40,244 bases of DNA from Rhizobiales bacterium TMED25 (GCA_002168075.1 NHCE01000009.1:20509-60752), one strand, 5' to 3'. Positions 1 to 8,695 are shown, numbered from the stretch's first letter. Notes: generated by a model from the letters alone, not told the origin. Translations and numbers: made by a program.

Positions 1-829
1 CTGAACTTTTATCCTTTGAGAGTTTAAGTATAATCGGCTCGTACTCAAGGAGACTAATCGCAGCACCTGAAATATCAGATGGTACAATGGTTGTTTTACG
101 ATCAAGCAGTGATTTAATAAAAAATTGCATCTCACGATCAGGATTTGAAAATTTTATATTCCTAAAAGCTATACTTAAGTTAGAACTTCTATCTGCGTAA
201 TTAGGTTGCAGCATAATTGCCTTTTTGTAACTGTATAATGCATCATCATTTCTGTTTATTTGCATTAGGATATCACCCATGTTGTAATGAGCTAAAGCGA
301 ATTTTGGTTTTAGTCTAGTAGCTTTTTCGTAACATTCTATTGCCTCAACATACATACCTTTTTTTTGAAGCTCAACACCGATATTATTAAATTCTTGTGC
401 ATAATCTGGTTTGATTGCAATAGCTTTTTTATAGCTTTCAATAGATCTATGACGCTCCCCTTTTTCTTCTAATAAGACCGCTAAATTTAGGTGAGCCTGC
501 GCATAATCTCTCTTCAGCTCAATTGCTCTTTGATAACTATTTATTGCATCATTAGTTCTTGTTAATGCCTGCAAAGCGACAGCTAAGTTGAAATGACTTG
601 GGGCATAATCGGGATTCAATTTGATAGCCTTTCGGTATGCTATAAGCGCATCTTCATAGGCATTTAATTGACTATGCATTGAACCAATAAAATGCTGGAG
701 AACATAACTATTTGGAAATTGGTTAACTAATATATTAGCTCTTAAAATTGCTTGCTTTCTATTGCCCTGTTTTGATAATATAACTAGCTCATCTAATTGC
801 TGCTTACTTGGTCCCGATATATAATTCAT
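1..829 (-). CDS. TPR-repeat protein, N-terminal part (runs off window)
   Basis: The reading frame is open from an ATG at 827-829 down to the window edge, giving about 276 residues with no stop, so the gene is partial. After a helical N-terminus (about residues 1-45) there are five consecutive 34-residue TPR units, roughly residues 43-212, each ending in a pattern like KAIKLNPDYA, RAIELKRDYA or KAIAIKPDYA. After them comes a non-TPR stretch with LLDRKTTIVPSDISGAAISL, which probably begins the catalytic or linker region. From the family, such N-terminal TPR blocks in alphaproteobacteria often precede a sulfotransferase, methyltransferase or glycosyltransferase domain. That domain lies outside the window, so the function cannot be named. 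No convincing Shine-Dalgarno sequence precedes the ATG. Confidence 0.85.
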   Translation of the reverse strand, partial: MNYISGPSKQQLDELVILSKQGNRKQAILRANILVNQFPNSYVLQHFIGSMHSQLNAYEDALIAYRKAIKLNPDYAPSHFNLAVALQALTRTNDAINSYQRAIELKRDYAQAHLNLAVLLEEKGERHRSIESYKKAIAIKPDYAQEFNNIGVELQKKGMYVEAIECYEKATRLKPKFALAHYNMGDILMQINRNDDALYSYKKAIMLQPNYADRSSNLSIAFRNIKFSNPDREMQFFIKSLLDRKTTIVPSDISGAAISLLEYEPIILKLSKDKSS

Positions 830-871
830 AATTGCACTAGATCTTAAAATATTAGATGTTGATGATTATTT

Positions 872-948
872 TGGTACCACTGCCTGGATTCGAACCAGGG
901 ACCTCCTGATCCACAATCAGGCGCTCTAACCAGCTGAGCTACAGCGGC
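872..948 (-). tRNA. tRNA-His (anticodon GTG), CCA encoded
   Basis: Read on the minus strand this folds as a complete cloverleaf of 77 nt: acceptor GCCGCTG/CAGTGGT, D stem GCTC/GAGC, anticodon stem CCTGA/TCAGG with loop TTGTGGA (anticodon GTG), variable loop AGGTC, T stem CCTGG/CCAGG with loop TTCGAAT, discriminator A, then an encoded CCA. Two features are unusual for a histidine tRNA: the base before G1 is T rather than G, and position 73 is A rather than C. G1 faces U72. This is the form known from a large alphaproteobacterial clade that lost the G-1:C73 identity pair. Confidence 0.97.
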
Positions 949-1049
949 ATATTCAATCTTAATTTAAATATTATATCAAAATCCGTAAAAAATATGTATA
1001 ATACCATTCATAAAAAATTATTATATCATTTTCAGTCAAAGTTCAAGCA

Positions 1050-1238
1050 ATGGGAATAAATACACCTCATAATAAAGTAACCGATCTGCAGGTAGGTCCA
1101 ACTACAGGAGGTATGGTTCGAATATTTATTCAAAATAAAGATATTAGCTTACCCCTCGATTTTAGTCCTGAAGAAGCAATCACAATTGCAGAAGAGATTA
1201 TAGCCTCAGCTAATCTGGTGAAGTCTTCAGATAAATAA
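1050..1238 (+). CDS. Small conserved protein, DUF6324-like
   Basis: This is a 62-residue acidic protein with no signal peptide or membrane segment. It begins MGINTPHNKVTDLQVGPT, continues with GGMVRIFIQNKDISLPLDF, and ends in a helix (SPEEAITIAEEIIASA). The MGINT...LQVGPT..GMVRI pattern and the length resemble a short alphaproteobacterial family I recall as DUF6324. The assignment is from memory of the pattern, and the function is unknown. The gene stands alone between tRNA-His and the iron-transport genes, 120 bp before fbpA, so it may or may not be cotranscribed with them. The regular pattern and acidic helix make a real gene likely despite the small size. Confidence 0.7.
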   Translation: MGINTPHNKVTDLQVGPTTGGMVRIFIQNKDISLPLDFSPEEAITIAEEIIASANLVKSSDK

Positions 1239-1358
1239 AAAATAGTTATTGACAGCCTCGAAAAAGAAGACTACTTACACGCGTTATTTTTTTTCACAAG
1301 TTAAATTATAACAATTCTAAATTAAACAAGAATACAAAAATAGAAGGAGCTAATTATA

Positions 1359-2381
1359 ATGTTTAGATTTGTAACAGGCTGTTTCATGGTAGCTACATTT
1401 TGTGCGTTATCCATAGCAACAGTTCGCGCTTCTGAAGTGAACGTATATTCATATAGACAACCCTATTTAATAGAGCCAATGTTAGAAAAGTTTACTGATG
1501 AAACAGGAATTAAAGTAAATGTTTTATTTGCAGGTAAAGGTCTTGTCGATAAAATGGTTCAAGAAGGAGATAGTAGTCCGGTGGATGTGCTTCTAACTGT
1601 AGATATTGGTCGTTTAAGTGACGCAGTTAATCAAGAAGTTTCACAATCTTTTTCTTCATCAGTAGTTAATGCAAATATTCCGTCACAGTATCGTGATCCA
1701 GATGGTCACTGGGTAGGTCTAACAGCAAGAGCTCGTGTAGTTTATGCATCTATTGATAGAGTTGCACAAGACGAAATAACATATGAAGAGTTAGCTGGGC
1801 CAAAGTGGGCTGGAAGATTATGTACTAGATCAGGCCAAAATGCATATAATTTAGCATTATTCGCATCATTAATTGCACATCACGGTGAAGCGGAAACAAT
1901 TGAATGGCTAAAGGGTGTAAAGGCAAATATGGCAAGAACACCTCAAGGTAATGATAGAGGCCAAGTAAAAGGAATATTCTCCGGTGAATGTGATATTTCA
2001 ATCGGTAATACTTATTATATGGCAAAAATGCGTACAAATGATAAAGAGCCAGAGCAAAAAGATTGGGCTGCAAGTGCAAAAATTATTATGCCTAATGCCG
2101 ACGGTCGAGGTACTCACATGAATCTGTCAGGCGCGGTGCTAGCAAAACATGCTCCAAATCAGGATAATGGAATCAAACTTATTGAATTCCTTACTGAAGA
2201 TATTGCACAAGAAATGTATGCCGAAACTAATCATGAATATCCCTTAAAAGAAGGGGTTGGTATTTCTGACATGGTTGCATCATTTGGTGATCTTAATGCT
2301 GACACGCTTGATCTTATCACTATTGCTAATAATAGAGTTGTAGCAAGTGAAATGGTTGATCTTGTTGGATACGACGAATAA
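1359..2381 (+). CDS. fbpA: Ferric iron ABC transporter, periplasmic binding protein (FbpA/FutA type)
   Basis: This 340-residue protein binds Fe(III) in the periplasm and delivers it to an inner-membrane ABC permease. An N-terminal signal peptide ends near ATVRA|SE (residue 24). The mature protein starts with the family pattern VNVYSYRQPYLIEPMLEKF, followed by TGIKVNVLFAGKG and the SPVDVLLTVDIGRL block. The paired tyrosines in GNTYYMAKM (residues 219-220) match the metal-binding Tyr-Tyr of FutA/FbpA proteins. A good ribosome site, AAGGAG at 1344-1349, lies 9 nt before the ATG. A TTGACA at 1249-1254 could be a -35 element, but no good -10 follows at normal spacing, and no clear Fur, Irr or RirA box was recognised. 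The permease gene follows after a 63-bp gap that contains a long hairpin. Other metal or sulfate specificity is less likely given the Tyr pair. Confidence 0.92.
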   Translation: MFRFVTGCFMVATFCALSIATVRASEVNVYSYRQPYLIEPMLEKFTDETGIKVNVLFAGKGLVDKMVQEGDSSPVDVLLTVDIGRLSDAVNQEVSQSFSSSVVNANIPSQYRDPDGHWVGLTARARVVYASIDRVAQDEITYEELAGPKWAGRLCTRSGQNAYNLALFASLIAHHGEAETIEWLKGVKANMARTPQGNDRGQVKGIFSGECDISIGNTYYMAKMRTNDKEPEQKDWAASAKIIMPNADGRGTHMNLSGAVLAKHAPNQDNGIKLIEFLTEDIAQEMYAETNHEYPLKEGVGISDMVASFGDLNADTLDLITIANNRVVASEMVDLVGYDE

Positions 2382-2391
2382 TTGATTTTGT

Positions 2392-2426
2392 CTATGTAAA
2401 AATTGTTATGACAATTTTTACCATAG
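2392..2426 (+). promoter_or_regulatory. Intergenic hairpin between fbpA and the permease gene
   Basis: The left arm CTATGTAAAAATTGT (2392-2406) and right arm ACAATTTTTACCATAG (2411-2426) pair over 15 bp with one bulged C and a TATG loop. No U-run follows, so it is not a standard intrinsic terminator. Its base touches the SD-like AGGTGG (2425-2430). Hairpins at this place in importer operons often stabilise or uncouple the binding-protein message. That role here is inference. Confidence 0.7.
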
Positions 2427-2444
2427 GTGGTATTACAATTATTC

Positions 2445-4100
2445 ATGAAAGCATTAATTAAAAATGTTGATATTAAAGAGCTCCTAGAATCACTGGGAGC
2501 TCTTTTTATTGCAGCAATTATTGCCATACCGATACTAACTATTTTTTATATGGCCCTCTCATCTGAGAAAAATATTTGGCCACATCTCTCTTCAACTGTT
2601 TTACCAGGTTATATTATCACAACTCTAATTGTTCTATTTGGAGTTGGTCTCATAACATTAGTTATTGGAATTGGTTTAGCTTGGATAGTTACTGTCTATA
2701 ATTTTCCATTCAGAAGAATATTAGAATGGCTTTGTTTAATACCATTAGCTATGCCAACATACATAATTGCGTATACTTATGGTGAGATCTTTGATTATCC
2801 CGGTTTTTTACAGTCATCATTAAGATTTATATTTGGATGGCAATCCTATAAAGATTATTGGTTCCCAGATATCTATTCTAACGGTGGTGTTATATTTGTA
2901 ATGTCATTTGTTCTCTATCCATATGTATACCTCACGTCTCGTGCAGCATTCCTGAGACAGTCAATATCACTAATTGAAGTAAGTAGTACACTCGGGTATT
3001 CCCTCACTTCAAGTTTCTTTAGAATAGCTTTACCGATGGCTAGACCTGCAATAATTATTGGATTAATCCTTGTTATGATGGAGTCCATGAATGAGTTTGC
3101 CGCTTTTGAGTATTATGGTGTCAATACATTAAGTGTTGGGGTTTATGTAACATGGCTCGAAAAAAATAATCTTAGTGGGGCAGCTCAGATCGCAATTTTT
3201 ATGCTTATATTTGTATTCTTATTGATGATTATTGAGAGGAAACTTAGAAATAAGCGTTCATTTGTTCAAAAGAATAATAATACATTAGCGATAAACAGAG
3301 TTCAACTTGTTGGATTGAGGGCATATATAATATCAATGATTTGCTTTCTTCCAATTTTGATTGGATTTATATTCCCATCAATTGTTCTTCTTGATTTTAT
3401 AATACAAAGATATTACGAAATTGATATTATCAAGTATCTTCAACTTGTACTTAATTCAATTTATTTATCAAGTTTCGCAGCATTCCTGACGTTAGTAATT
3501 AGTATTTACCTGATAAATGTATCGATCTCATCTAATAATTTTATAATTAAATTGTCTATTGGAGTATCAAGATTAGGATATGCTCTTCCAGGAGTTGTAC
3601 TTGCCCTCGGGATTATTGTTCCAGTTATTACAGTCGATAATTTTCTAAAGGGCTTAATTGGTGACGTCTTCGGTATATCAATGGGGTTAATTATTTCAGG
3701 TACAGCTATTGGAGTTCTTTATGCTTATATTGTAAGATTCTTAACAATAGCATATGGAACTATAGAGTCAGGTTTTTCAGCTTTAAATCCGGATTTGGGT
3801 GCTGCATCACGTGTACTTGGAAGATCAAGGATTCAGACTTTACTGGGTATACAATTGCCAATCATTAAGCCCGCCTTGATAGCCGCTGTATTATTGGTTT
3901 TTGTAGATTCGATGAAAGAATTACCAGCCACTTTACTTCTAAGACCATTCAATTTTGATACTTTAGCAACTCATGTCTATACTTATGCCTCTCTGTCTTC
4001 CCTAGAAGATGCAGCCCTTCCAGCTATGACCATTGTTGCTGTTGGTATAATACCAATTATTTTCATAAATCGTGTTCTTATGCGGAGTATAGGTTCCTAA
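2445..4100 (+). CDS. fbpB: Ferric iron ABC transporter, fused permease (FbpB/FutB type)
   Basis: This is a membrane protein of about 550 residues with roughly 12 hydrophobic segments in two homologous halves, each a BinPDT-type permease domain, as in FbpB/SfuB/FutB. Each half carries an EAA-type loop that contacts the ATPase: ASTLGYSLTSSFFRIALPMARPA-like in the first half, and AASRVLGRSRIQTLLGIQLP in the second. The second half ends with DSMKELPATLLLRPFNFDTL, typical of iron permeases. The longest open frame begins with GTG at 2427, but that codon lies inside an SD-like AGGTGG. The ATG at 2445 (MKALIKNVDIKELL) is therefore preferred, although the 14-nt spacing is long. The gene follows fbpA, but no ATP-binding subunit gene is next to it, so the ATPase must be encoded elsewhere. 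Confidence 0.9.
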   Translation: MKALIKNVDIKELLESLGALFIAAIIAIPILTIFYMALSSEKNIWPHLSSTVLPGYIITTLIVLFGVGLITLVIGIGLAWIVTVYNFPFRRILEWLCLIPLAMPTYIIAYTYGEIFDYPGFLQSSLRFIFGWQSYKDYWFPDIYSNGGVIFVMSFVLYPYVYLTSRAAFLRQSISLIEVSSTLGYSLTSSFFRIALPMARPAIIIGLILVMMESMNEFAAFEYYGVNTLSVGVYVTWLEKNNLSGAAQIAIFMLIFVFLLMIIERKLRNKRSFVQKNNNTLAINRVQLVGLRAYIISMICFLPILIGFIFPSIVLLDFIIQRYYEIDIIKYLQLVLNSIYLSSFAAFLTLVISIYLINVSISSNNFIIKLSIGVSRLGYALPGVVLALGIIVPVITVDNFLKGLIGDVFGISMGLIISGTAIGVLYAYIVRFLTIAYGTIESGFSALNPDLGAASRVLGRSRIQTLLGIQLPIIKPALIAAVLLVFVDSMKELPATLLLRPFNFDTLATHVYTYASLSSLEDAALPAMTIVAVGIIPIIFINRVLMRSIGS

Positions 4101-4281
4101 CTTTGCTTTTAATCAACAAGTAGTAGGCGTTCAGTTGCTTAAATGATTTTCATAGATACTGTATAAATCAATTAAAAATAAAGGTAATTATCTCCAAATT
4201 TCATAACTGCTATAGAAATATTTTATCAAATTTATCATCTTCATTTTTGATATCTAAGAAAAAAAATTAAAACCAATATTA

Positions 4282-5715
4282 TCAACCAACATGCTTTTGA
4301 ATAATTTTTTTTGTATTATCTGAATTTCGTATCTGTGCTTTGAGTGCATACAATTTAGAAGCGGCATTCTTTCTTGTTTCTGCTTCATTTATTATTGGCT
4401 TCACGTAATTACTCTTAAATAATGGACTTTTCCAGGGCTCATGGATCATTTCAATTGGGTGATTCTCTAATTCACTTACCCAACGCTTTATAAATATTCC
4501 ATCTTGGTCTTGGTCATAACTTTGTTTGATTGGATTATAAATTCTTACTGTATTTATACCCGTAGTACCTGATTGCATTTGCAACTGATAGTAATGAATT
4601 CCAGGTTCATAGTCAGTGAATATCTTAGATAAAAAATGAGAAAATTTCTTCCAATCTAACCATAAGTTATTTGCAGCAAAACTTACCAACATTGCTCTCA
4701 TTCTGAAATTTATCCACCCAGTATTAATAAGAGATCTCATACAAGCATCTACAAAGGGAAAACCTGTTTGCCCAGTACACCATTTATAATATAGTTCTTC
4801 ATTAAAGTCATTCTCTCTCAGCCCATCATAAGCACTATGCAAATTTTTATATTCAATATTAGGTTGATCTTCTAATTTTTGTATAAAATGTGACCTCCAT
4901 CTTAGACGACTTTTAAAGGCATTGATTGACCGTATATTTATATTTGTTATTGATTTATTTTTTTTATTTTCGTCAATAAACTTATTTGTCTCATAAAATA
5001 TTTGTTTTAGTGAGATATTCCCAAATGCTAGGTAAGTTGATAGCCTAGAACATGAGTCAGCTGAATATAGGGGGGAGGATATATTTTTTGAATAATCATA
5101 AGATCTTTCATTCAAGAAGCTATCCATAACTTGATAAGCTTGCATCTCACCACCCTTTTGCCTAGATAAATAATTTATTTTTTCAATTCCTAAGCTTTTA
5201 GCACTTGGAATATCTTCAGAGACTATGTTAATTTTTTTTAGCTTACTTGGATGTTGAAAAGGTTCCTTATTCATCTCCTGATAAAATAACCTCGCCCAGT
5301 CTTTCCTGTATTTTAATAGACGTGCAACTCCATTAATAGGAAGCTCATTCCAATTAACATTATTTACTCTAAATAATTTTCTTAATTTTATATCTCTTTG
5401 ATAAGTCCAGTCATTCCATGTTTCTTGATGAGACCATACATTTTTTACGGTGTACTGGTTTATCAAATTTATGAATATTTCTTCAGCATTACCAACTCTA
5501 ATTATCATCTCTTGACCTAATTTTTGAAGAGATTGAGTAAGATCCTCTAGTGACTCGCATAGAAAATCATATTGTCTATCACTAACATCCGGTTGTTTCC
5601 AGAGATTGGGTTCTATTATATATAAAGGAATTACGCATCCTACCAGGGATGCATCGTGGAGTGGCTGATGATCTTTTATTCTTAGATCACGTTTGAACCA
5701 GACTATTTCTACCAT
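4282..5715 (-). CDS. Photolyase/cryptochrome-family flavoprotein, divergent
   Basis: This 477-residue protein has the full photolyase layout: an N-terminal Rossmann domain starting VWFKRDLRIKDHQPL (residues 5-19) and a C-terminal helical FAD domain (about 200-420) with LSTYLAFGNISLKQI, GFPFVDACMRSL and NTGWINFRMRAM. Photolyases repair UV pyrimidine dimers with blue light; cryptochromes signal. W334 and W355 match two of the electron-transfer tryptophans of E. coli PhrB. Where PhrB has WQW (W382 and substrate-facing W384), this protein has a HYYQLQM segment (374-380), so Tyr and Leu stand in. The RIYNPIKQSYDQDQDGIF block is otherwise well conserved. It is probably a photolyase-like subfamily common in marine bacteria and cyanobacteria. 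Whether it repairs CPDs, 6-4 products or acts as a sensor cannot be read from sequence. It lies 23 bp downstream of scoB on the same strand. Confidence 0.88.
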   Translation of the reverse strand: MVEIVWFKRDLRIKDHQPLHDASLVGCVIPLYIIEPNLWKQPDVSDRQYDFLCESLEDLTQSLQKLGQEMIIRVGNAEEIFINLINQYTVKNVWSHQETWNDWTYQRDIKLRKLFRVNNVNWNELPINGVARLLKYRKDWARLFYQEMNKEPFQHPSKLKKINIVSEDIPSAKSLGIEKINYLSRQKGGEMQAYQVMDSFLNERSYDYSKNISSPLYSADSCSRLSTYLAFGNISLKQIFYETNKFIDENKKNKSITNINIRSINAFKSRLRWRSHFIQKLEDQPNIEYKNLHSAYDGLRENDFNEELYYKWCTGQTGFPFVDACMRSLINTGWINFRMRAMLVSFAANNLWLDWKKFSHFLSKIFTDYEPGIHYYQLQMQSGTTGINTVRIYNPIKQSYDQDQDGIFIKRWVSELENHPIEMIHEPWKSPLFKSNYVKPIINEAETRKNAASKLYALKAQIRNSDNTKKIIQKHVG

Positions 5716-5738
5716 CTTGAAAAATAATACCTGGTTAT

Positions 5739-6368
5739 CTAATCTTGTATTCTAGCATGAGTTTTTGATTTTATTTCATCAAGTGATACATTTGGAGCTA
5801 TTTGCAGTACTTTCAATCTGCAACTTGATATTTCGAAGACACCGAGCTCTGTAATCACCTTATCCACAACTCCTCTTCCAGTTAGGGGTAGTGTACATTC
5901 TTCAAGTAATTTTGGTTGGCCATCTTTTGCTGTGTGTTCCATTAAAATCAAAACTTTCTTTACACCAGCCACTAAATCCATTGCGCCACCCATACCTTTA
6001 ACCATTTTTCCAGGAACCATCCAATTTGCTAAATCACCGTTTTCTGATACCTGCAGGGCACCAAGTATAGATAAATCTATATGTCCTCCTCTTATCATAG
6101 CAAATGACTCGGAGCTATCGAAATAGGAGGTTTCAGGAAGTTCAGTAATTGTTTGTTTCCCTGCATTAATTATATCAGCATCAACCTCATTTTTCGATGG
6201 GAATGGACCCATTCCAAGCATTCCATTCTCTGATTGCAAAGTTACATTTATGCTATCCGGAATATAATTTGCAACTTTTGTAGGCATCCCAATACCCAGA
6301 TTACAATAATAACCATCCTTCAGTTCTAGTGCTGCAATTTTACATATATCTTCTCTTGTCCAAGGCAT
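5739..6368 (-). CDS. scoB: Succinyl-CoA:3-ketoacid CoA-transferase subunit B
   Basis: This 209-residue beta subunit of a class I CoA-transferase carries the catalytic glutamate, E47, in the motif [13 protein letters not shown]. Later blocks [37 protein letters not shown] and [15 protein letters not shown] are those of SCOT-type enzymes, which transfer CoA from succinyl-CoA to acetoacetate in ketone-body use. Related AtoAD or PcaIJ enzymes share the fold, but the blocks fit ScoB best. The gene follows scoA with a 6-bp gap, so the two subunits are made from one transcript. Length is normal for the family, and no odd residues were seen. Confidence 0.93.
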   Translation of the reverse strand: MPWTREDICKIAALELKDGYYCNLGIGMPTKVANYIPDSINVTLQSENGMLGMGPFPSKNEVDADIINAGKQTITELPETSYFDSSESFAMIRGGHIDLSILGALQVSENGDLANWMVPGKMVKGMGGAMDLVAGVKKVLILMEHTAKDGQPKLLEECTLPLTGRGVVDKVITELGVFEISSCRLKVLQIAPNVSLDEIKSKTHARIQD

Positions 6369-6374
6369 AGCTTC

Positions 6375-7079
6375 TTATTCCTCTCTCAGTGTAATAAATT
6401 CGATTTTCTTTTCCAGATATTTACCCTGGAAAACTCTGTCTACGTAGATACCAGGTAAGTGAATGTGATCCGGATCTAGATCACCTGTTTTTACTAACTC
6501 TTCAACCTCGACAACACATATCTTTCCTGCTTTTGCCATTGGTGGATTAAAATTTCTTGCAGCTTTTCTGAATACAAGATTTCCTGAATAATCAGCTTTC
6601 CAAGCCTTTATAATTGCTAAGTCTCCCTTAATAGCTTTCTCAAGTAGATACTCTACCCCATCAATTGATTTAATTTCTTTGCCCTCAGCAACAATTGTTC
6701 CAATACCGGTTTTTGTATAAAAAGCTGGTATGCCTGATCCTCCAGCTCGACATCGCTCAGCAAGCGTACCTTGTGGAGAAAATTCTAATTCTAAGTCTCC
6801 ATTAAGATACTGTTCTTCAAAGAGTTTATTTTCACCAACATAGGAAGAAATCATTTTTTTAATTTGCCGCGTTTGTAACAGAGTACCTAAACCATACCCA
6901 TCAATTCCACAATTGTTTGATACAACAGTTAAGTCCTTAACTTTACTATTTTTTATTTCCTCAGTTAAATTTTCTGCAATACCAGAAACACCAAAACCAC
7001 CTGAGAGAATAGTCATTCCGTCAAATAGTATACCATCTAGGGCATGACTTGCATTTTCAAATATTTTACTCAATGACAT
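6375..7079 (-). CDS. scoA: Succinyl-CoA:3-ketoacid CoA-transferase subunit A
   Basis: This 234-residue alpha subunit begins with the conserved SCOT pattern DGMTILSGGFGVSGIAENL (CoA-binding glycine loop). It continues with DLTVVSNNCGIDGYGLGTLL, QGTLAERCRAGGSGIPAFYT and GDLAIIKAWKADYSGNLVFR, all alpha-subunit signatures. Together with ScoB it forms the active heterotetramer that activates acetoacetate at the expense of succinyl-CoA in the cytoplasm. It is the first gene of the scoA-scoB pair and is divergent from moaA with only 82 bp between start codons, so both promoters must lie in that AT-rich gap. No regulator binding site was recognised there. Confidence 0.93.
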   Translation of the reverse strand: MSLSKIFENASHALDGILFDGMTILSGGFGVSGIAENLTEEIKNSKVKDLTVVSNNCGIDGYGLGTLLQTRQIKKMISSYVGENKLFEEQYLNGDLELEFSPQGTLAERCRAGGSGIPAFYTKTGIGTIVAEGKEIKSIDGVEYLLEKAIKGDLAIIKAWKADYSGNLVFRKAARNFNPPMAKAGKICVVEVEELVKTGDLDPDHIHLPGIYVDRVFQGKYLEKKIEFITLREE

Positions 7080-7161
7080 TATTTTTTTATTAATATTTTA
7101 TAATGAACATATCATATAAATTGAATTTATTTATTACAAGAAGTTTGTTATCATAAGGTCT

Positions 7162-8190
7162 ATGGAAAAAAATTTTATAAATACTGATCATAAGGCTAAT
7201 CTTGTGGATCCTTTCAATAGAAATATAGATTATTTGAGAATATCCGTTACTGATAGATGTGATTTCAGATGTGTTTATTGTATGGCAGAGAATATGACTT
7301 TTTTACCCAAGGTTAATCTTCTTACATTAGAGGAGCTATACAGATTAGCTTCACTGTTTATTGATTGTGGTATAAAAAAAATTAGGCTAACTGGTGGGGA
7401 ACCTCTTGTAAGGAAAAATATTATGTGGCTCATAGAGCAGCTATCAAAAAAAATTAATAGTAATTTTTTGGATGAGTTGACATTGACTTCAAACGGAAGT
7501 CAGCTCTCAAAATATGCTTATGATCTAGTAAAAAATAATGTTAATAGGATAAACGTGTCAATAGATACCTTAAATGAGGATTTGTTTAAGAAGATAACTA
7601 GATGGGGCGACTTAAGAAAAGTAATTGAGGGTATTACGGTTGCAAAGAAAGCTGGTCTCAGAATCAAAATAAATACCGTTGCATTAAAGGGGTTAAACGA
7701 TAAAGAAATACCCGATATTATTAAATGGGCTCATGATAATGATATGGATATAACACTTATTGAAACCATGCCCATGGGTGATATAGATGGTGATAGAACT
7801 GAAAATTATCTCTCACTATCAGCTTATAGAGCAACCCTTGAAAAATATTTTACTTTAAGTAGTTGTGAATATAAAACTGGTGGTCCATCGCGGTATTATA
7901 TTTGCAAGGAAACAGGTGGTATATTAGGGTTAATAACTCCACTGAGCCACAATTTTTGCGCTGATTGTAACAGGGTGAGAATAACATGCACAGGTAAAAT
8001 GTATATGTGTTTGGGTCAAGATGACTCTGTAGATTTCAATAGCCTTATGAGGTCAAAGGCAACAGATGATGATATAATTAACCTAATATATCAATCAATC
8101 AGAATGAAACCAATAAGTCATGACTTTAAGATTGATAAGTACAACTCGCAGCCAGCTGTCAGCAGACACATGTCAGTCACAGGCGGATAA
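7162..8190 (+). CDS. moaA: GTP 3',8-cyclase MoaA (molybdenum cofactor)
   Basis: This 342-residue radical SAM enzyme converts GTP to 3',8-cyclo-GTP, the first step of molybdopterin synthesis, with MoaC. The SAM-cluster cysteines C33, C37 and C40 are in the motif CDFRCVYC. IRLTGGEPLVRK (SAM contact) follows, and the C-terminal cluster motif NFCADCNRVRITCTGK is intact. The protein ends in the Gly-Gly tail (MSVTGG) that is needed for activity in known MoaA. No other moa or moe gene is in the window, so the pathway is scattered in this genome. It converges with the lrp-type gene with a single base between the two stop codons. Confidence 0.96.
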   Translation: MEKNFINTDHKANLVDPFNRNIDYLRISVTDRCDFRCVYCMAENMTFLPKVNLLTLEELYRLASLFIDCGIKKIRLTGGEPLVRKNIMWLIEQLSKKINSNFLDELTLTSNGSQLSKYAYDLVKNNVNRINVSIDTLNEDLFKKITRWGDLRKVIEGITVAKKAGLRIKINTVALKGLNDKEIPDIIKWAHDNDMDITLIETMPMGDIDGDRTENYLSLSAYRATLEKYFTLSSCEYKTGGPSRYYICKETGGILGLITPLSHNFCADCNRVRITCTGKMYMCLGQDDSVDFNSLMRSKATDDDIINLIYQSIRMKPISHDFKIDKYNSQPAVSRHMSVTGG

Positions 8191-8191
8191 A

Positions 8192-8695
8192 TCAGGCTAG
8201 ATCATCATTCTTTATTAGAGTTGCTTCCTCTGTATAATTGAGAGGAAGGGCCGTGGTGTACTTTATTTGCTCCATTGAAAAGCTTGTAGATACATCTGTG
8301 AGGTCAATTCTGTCCATTAAATTTTTATAAAATTTATCAAAACTTGCAATATCTGGGACAACAACTCTTAGTAAGTAATCTATATCACCTGCCATTCGAT
8401 AAAATTCTACTACTTCAGGGAAGGGATGCAAAACTTTTTTAAATGCATTTAGCCACTGATTGCTGTGTTGATTTGTCTTGATCGCAACAAAGGCTGTAAC
8501 TTCAGCGTTTATTTTTTTTGGATCTAAAAGAGCAACTCTTTTAGAGATTATTCCCTCCTTCTCCATTCTTTGAATTCTTCTCCAGCAGGGTGTAGAAGAT
8601 AAGGCAACTTTTGCAGAAATTTCGGAAACAGCCATAGTACAATCTTCTTGCAAAATATTTAATATTTTTCTATCAATTCTATCTAGCTTTGCCAT
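8192..8695 (-). CDS. Lrp/AsnC-family transcriptional regulator
   Basis: This 167-residue protein has an N-terminal winged helix-turn-helix (DRIDRKILNILQEDCTMAVSEI then SSTPCWRRIQRMEKEGII, residues 4-50). A C-terminal RAM/AsnC ligand-binding domain follows (about 65-150), with AFVAIKT, VVEFYRMAGDIDYLLRVVV and TSFSMEQIKYTTALPL. Proteins of this type bind amino acids and form octamers that control amino-acid metabolism. The CWRR recognition-helix pattern is that of the Lrp/BkdR branch rather than AsnC. The target genes are unknown. It is divergent from hisS across 215 bp of AT-rich sequence, so self-control or control of hisSZG is possible but not shown. Confidence 0.93.
   Translation of the reverse strand: MAKLDRIDRKILNILQEDCTMAVSEISAKVALSSTPCWRRIQRMEKEGIISKRVALLDPKKINAEVTAFVAIKTNQHSNQWLNAFKKVLHPFPEVVEFYRMAGDIDYLLRVVVPDIASFDKFYKNLMDRIDLTDVSTSFSMEQIKYTTALPLNYTEEATLIKNDDLA

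Noticed and set aside
1249-1277. Sigma-70 promoter before fbpA (TTGACA at 1249-1254)
   Set aside because: No acceptable -10 hexamer at 16-18 bp spacing, so it is not listed as a feature.
1825-2527. Minus-strand ORFs opposite fbpA and the start of the permease gene
   Set aside because: Low-complexity antisense frames with no plausible start context; they overlap a clear binding protein on the other strand.
4101-4281. Terminator or small gene in the 181-bp gap between the permease and photolyase genes
   Set aside because: Only a weak 6-bp inverted pair (ATCAAA/TTTGAT) was found, without a GC-rich stem; no ORF with a start site was seen.
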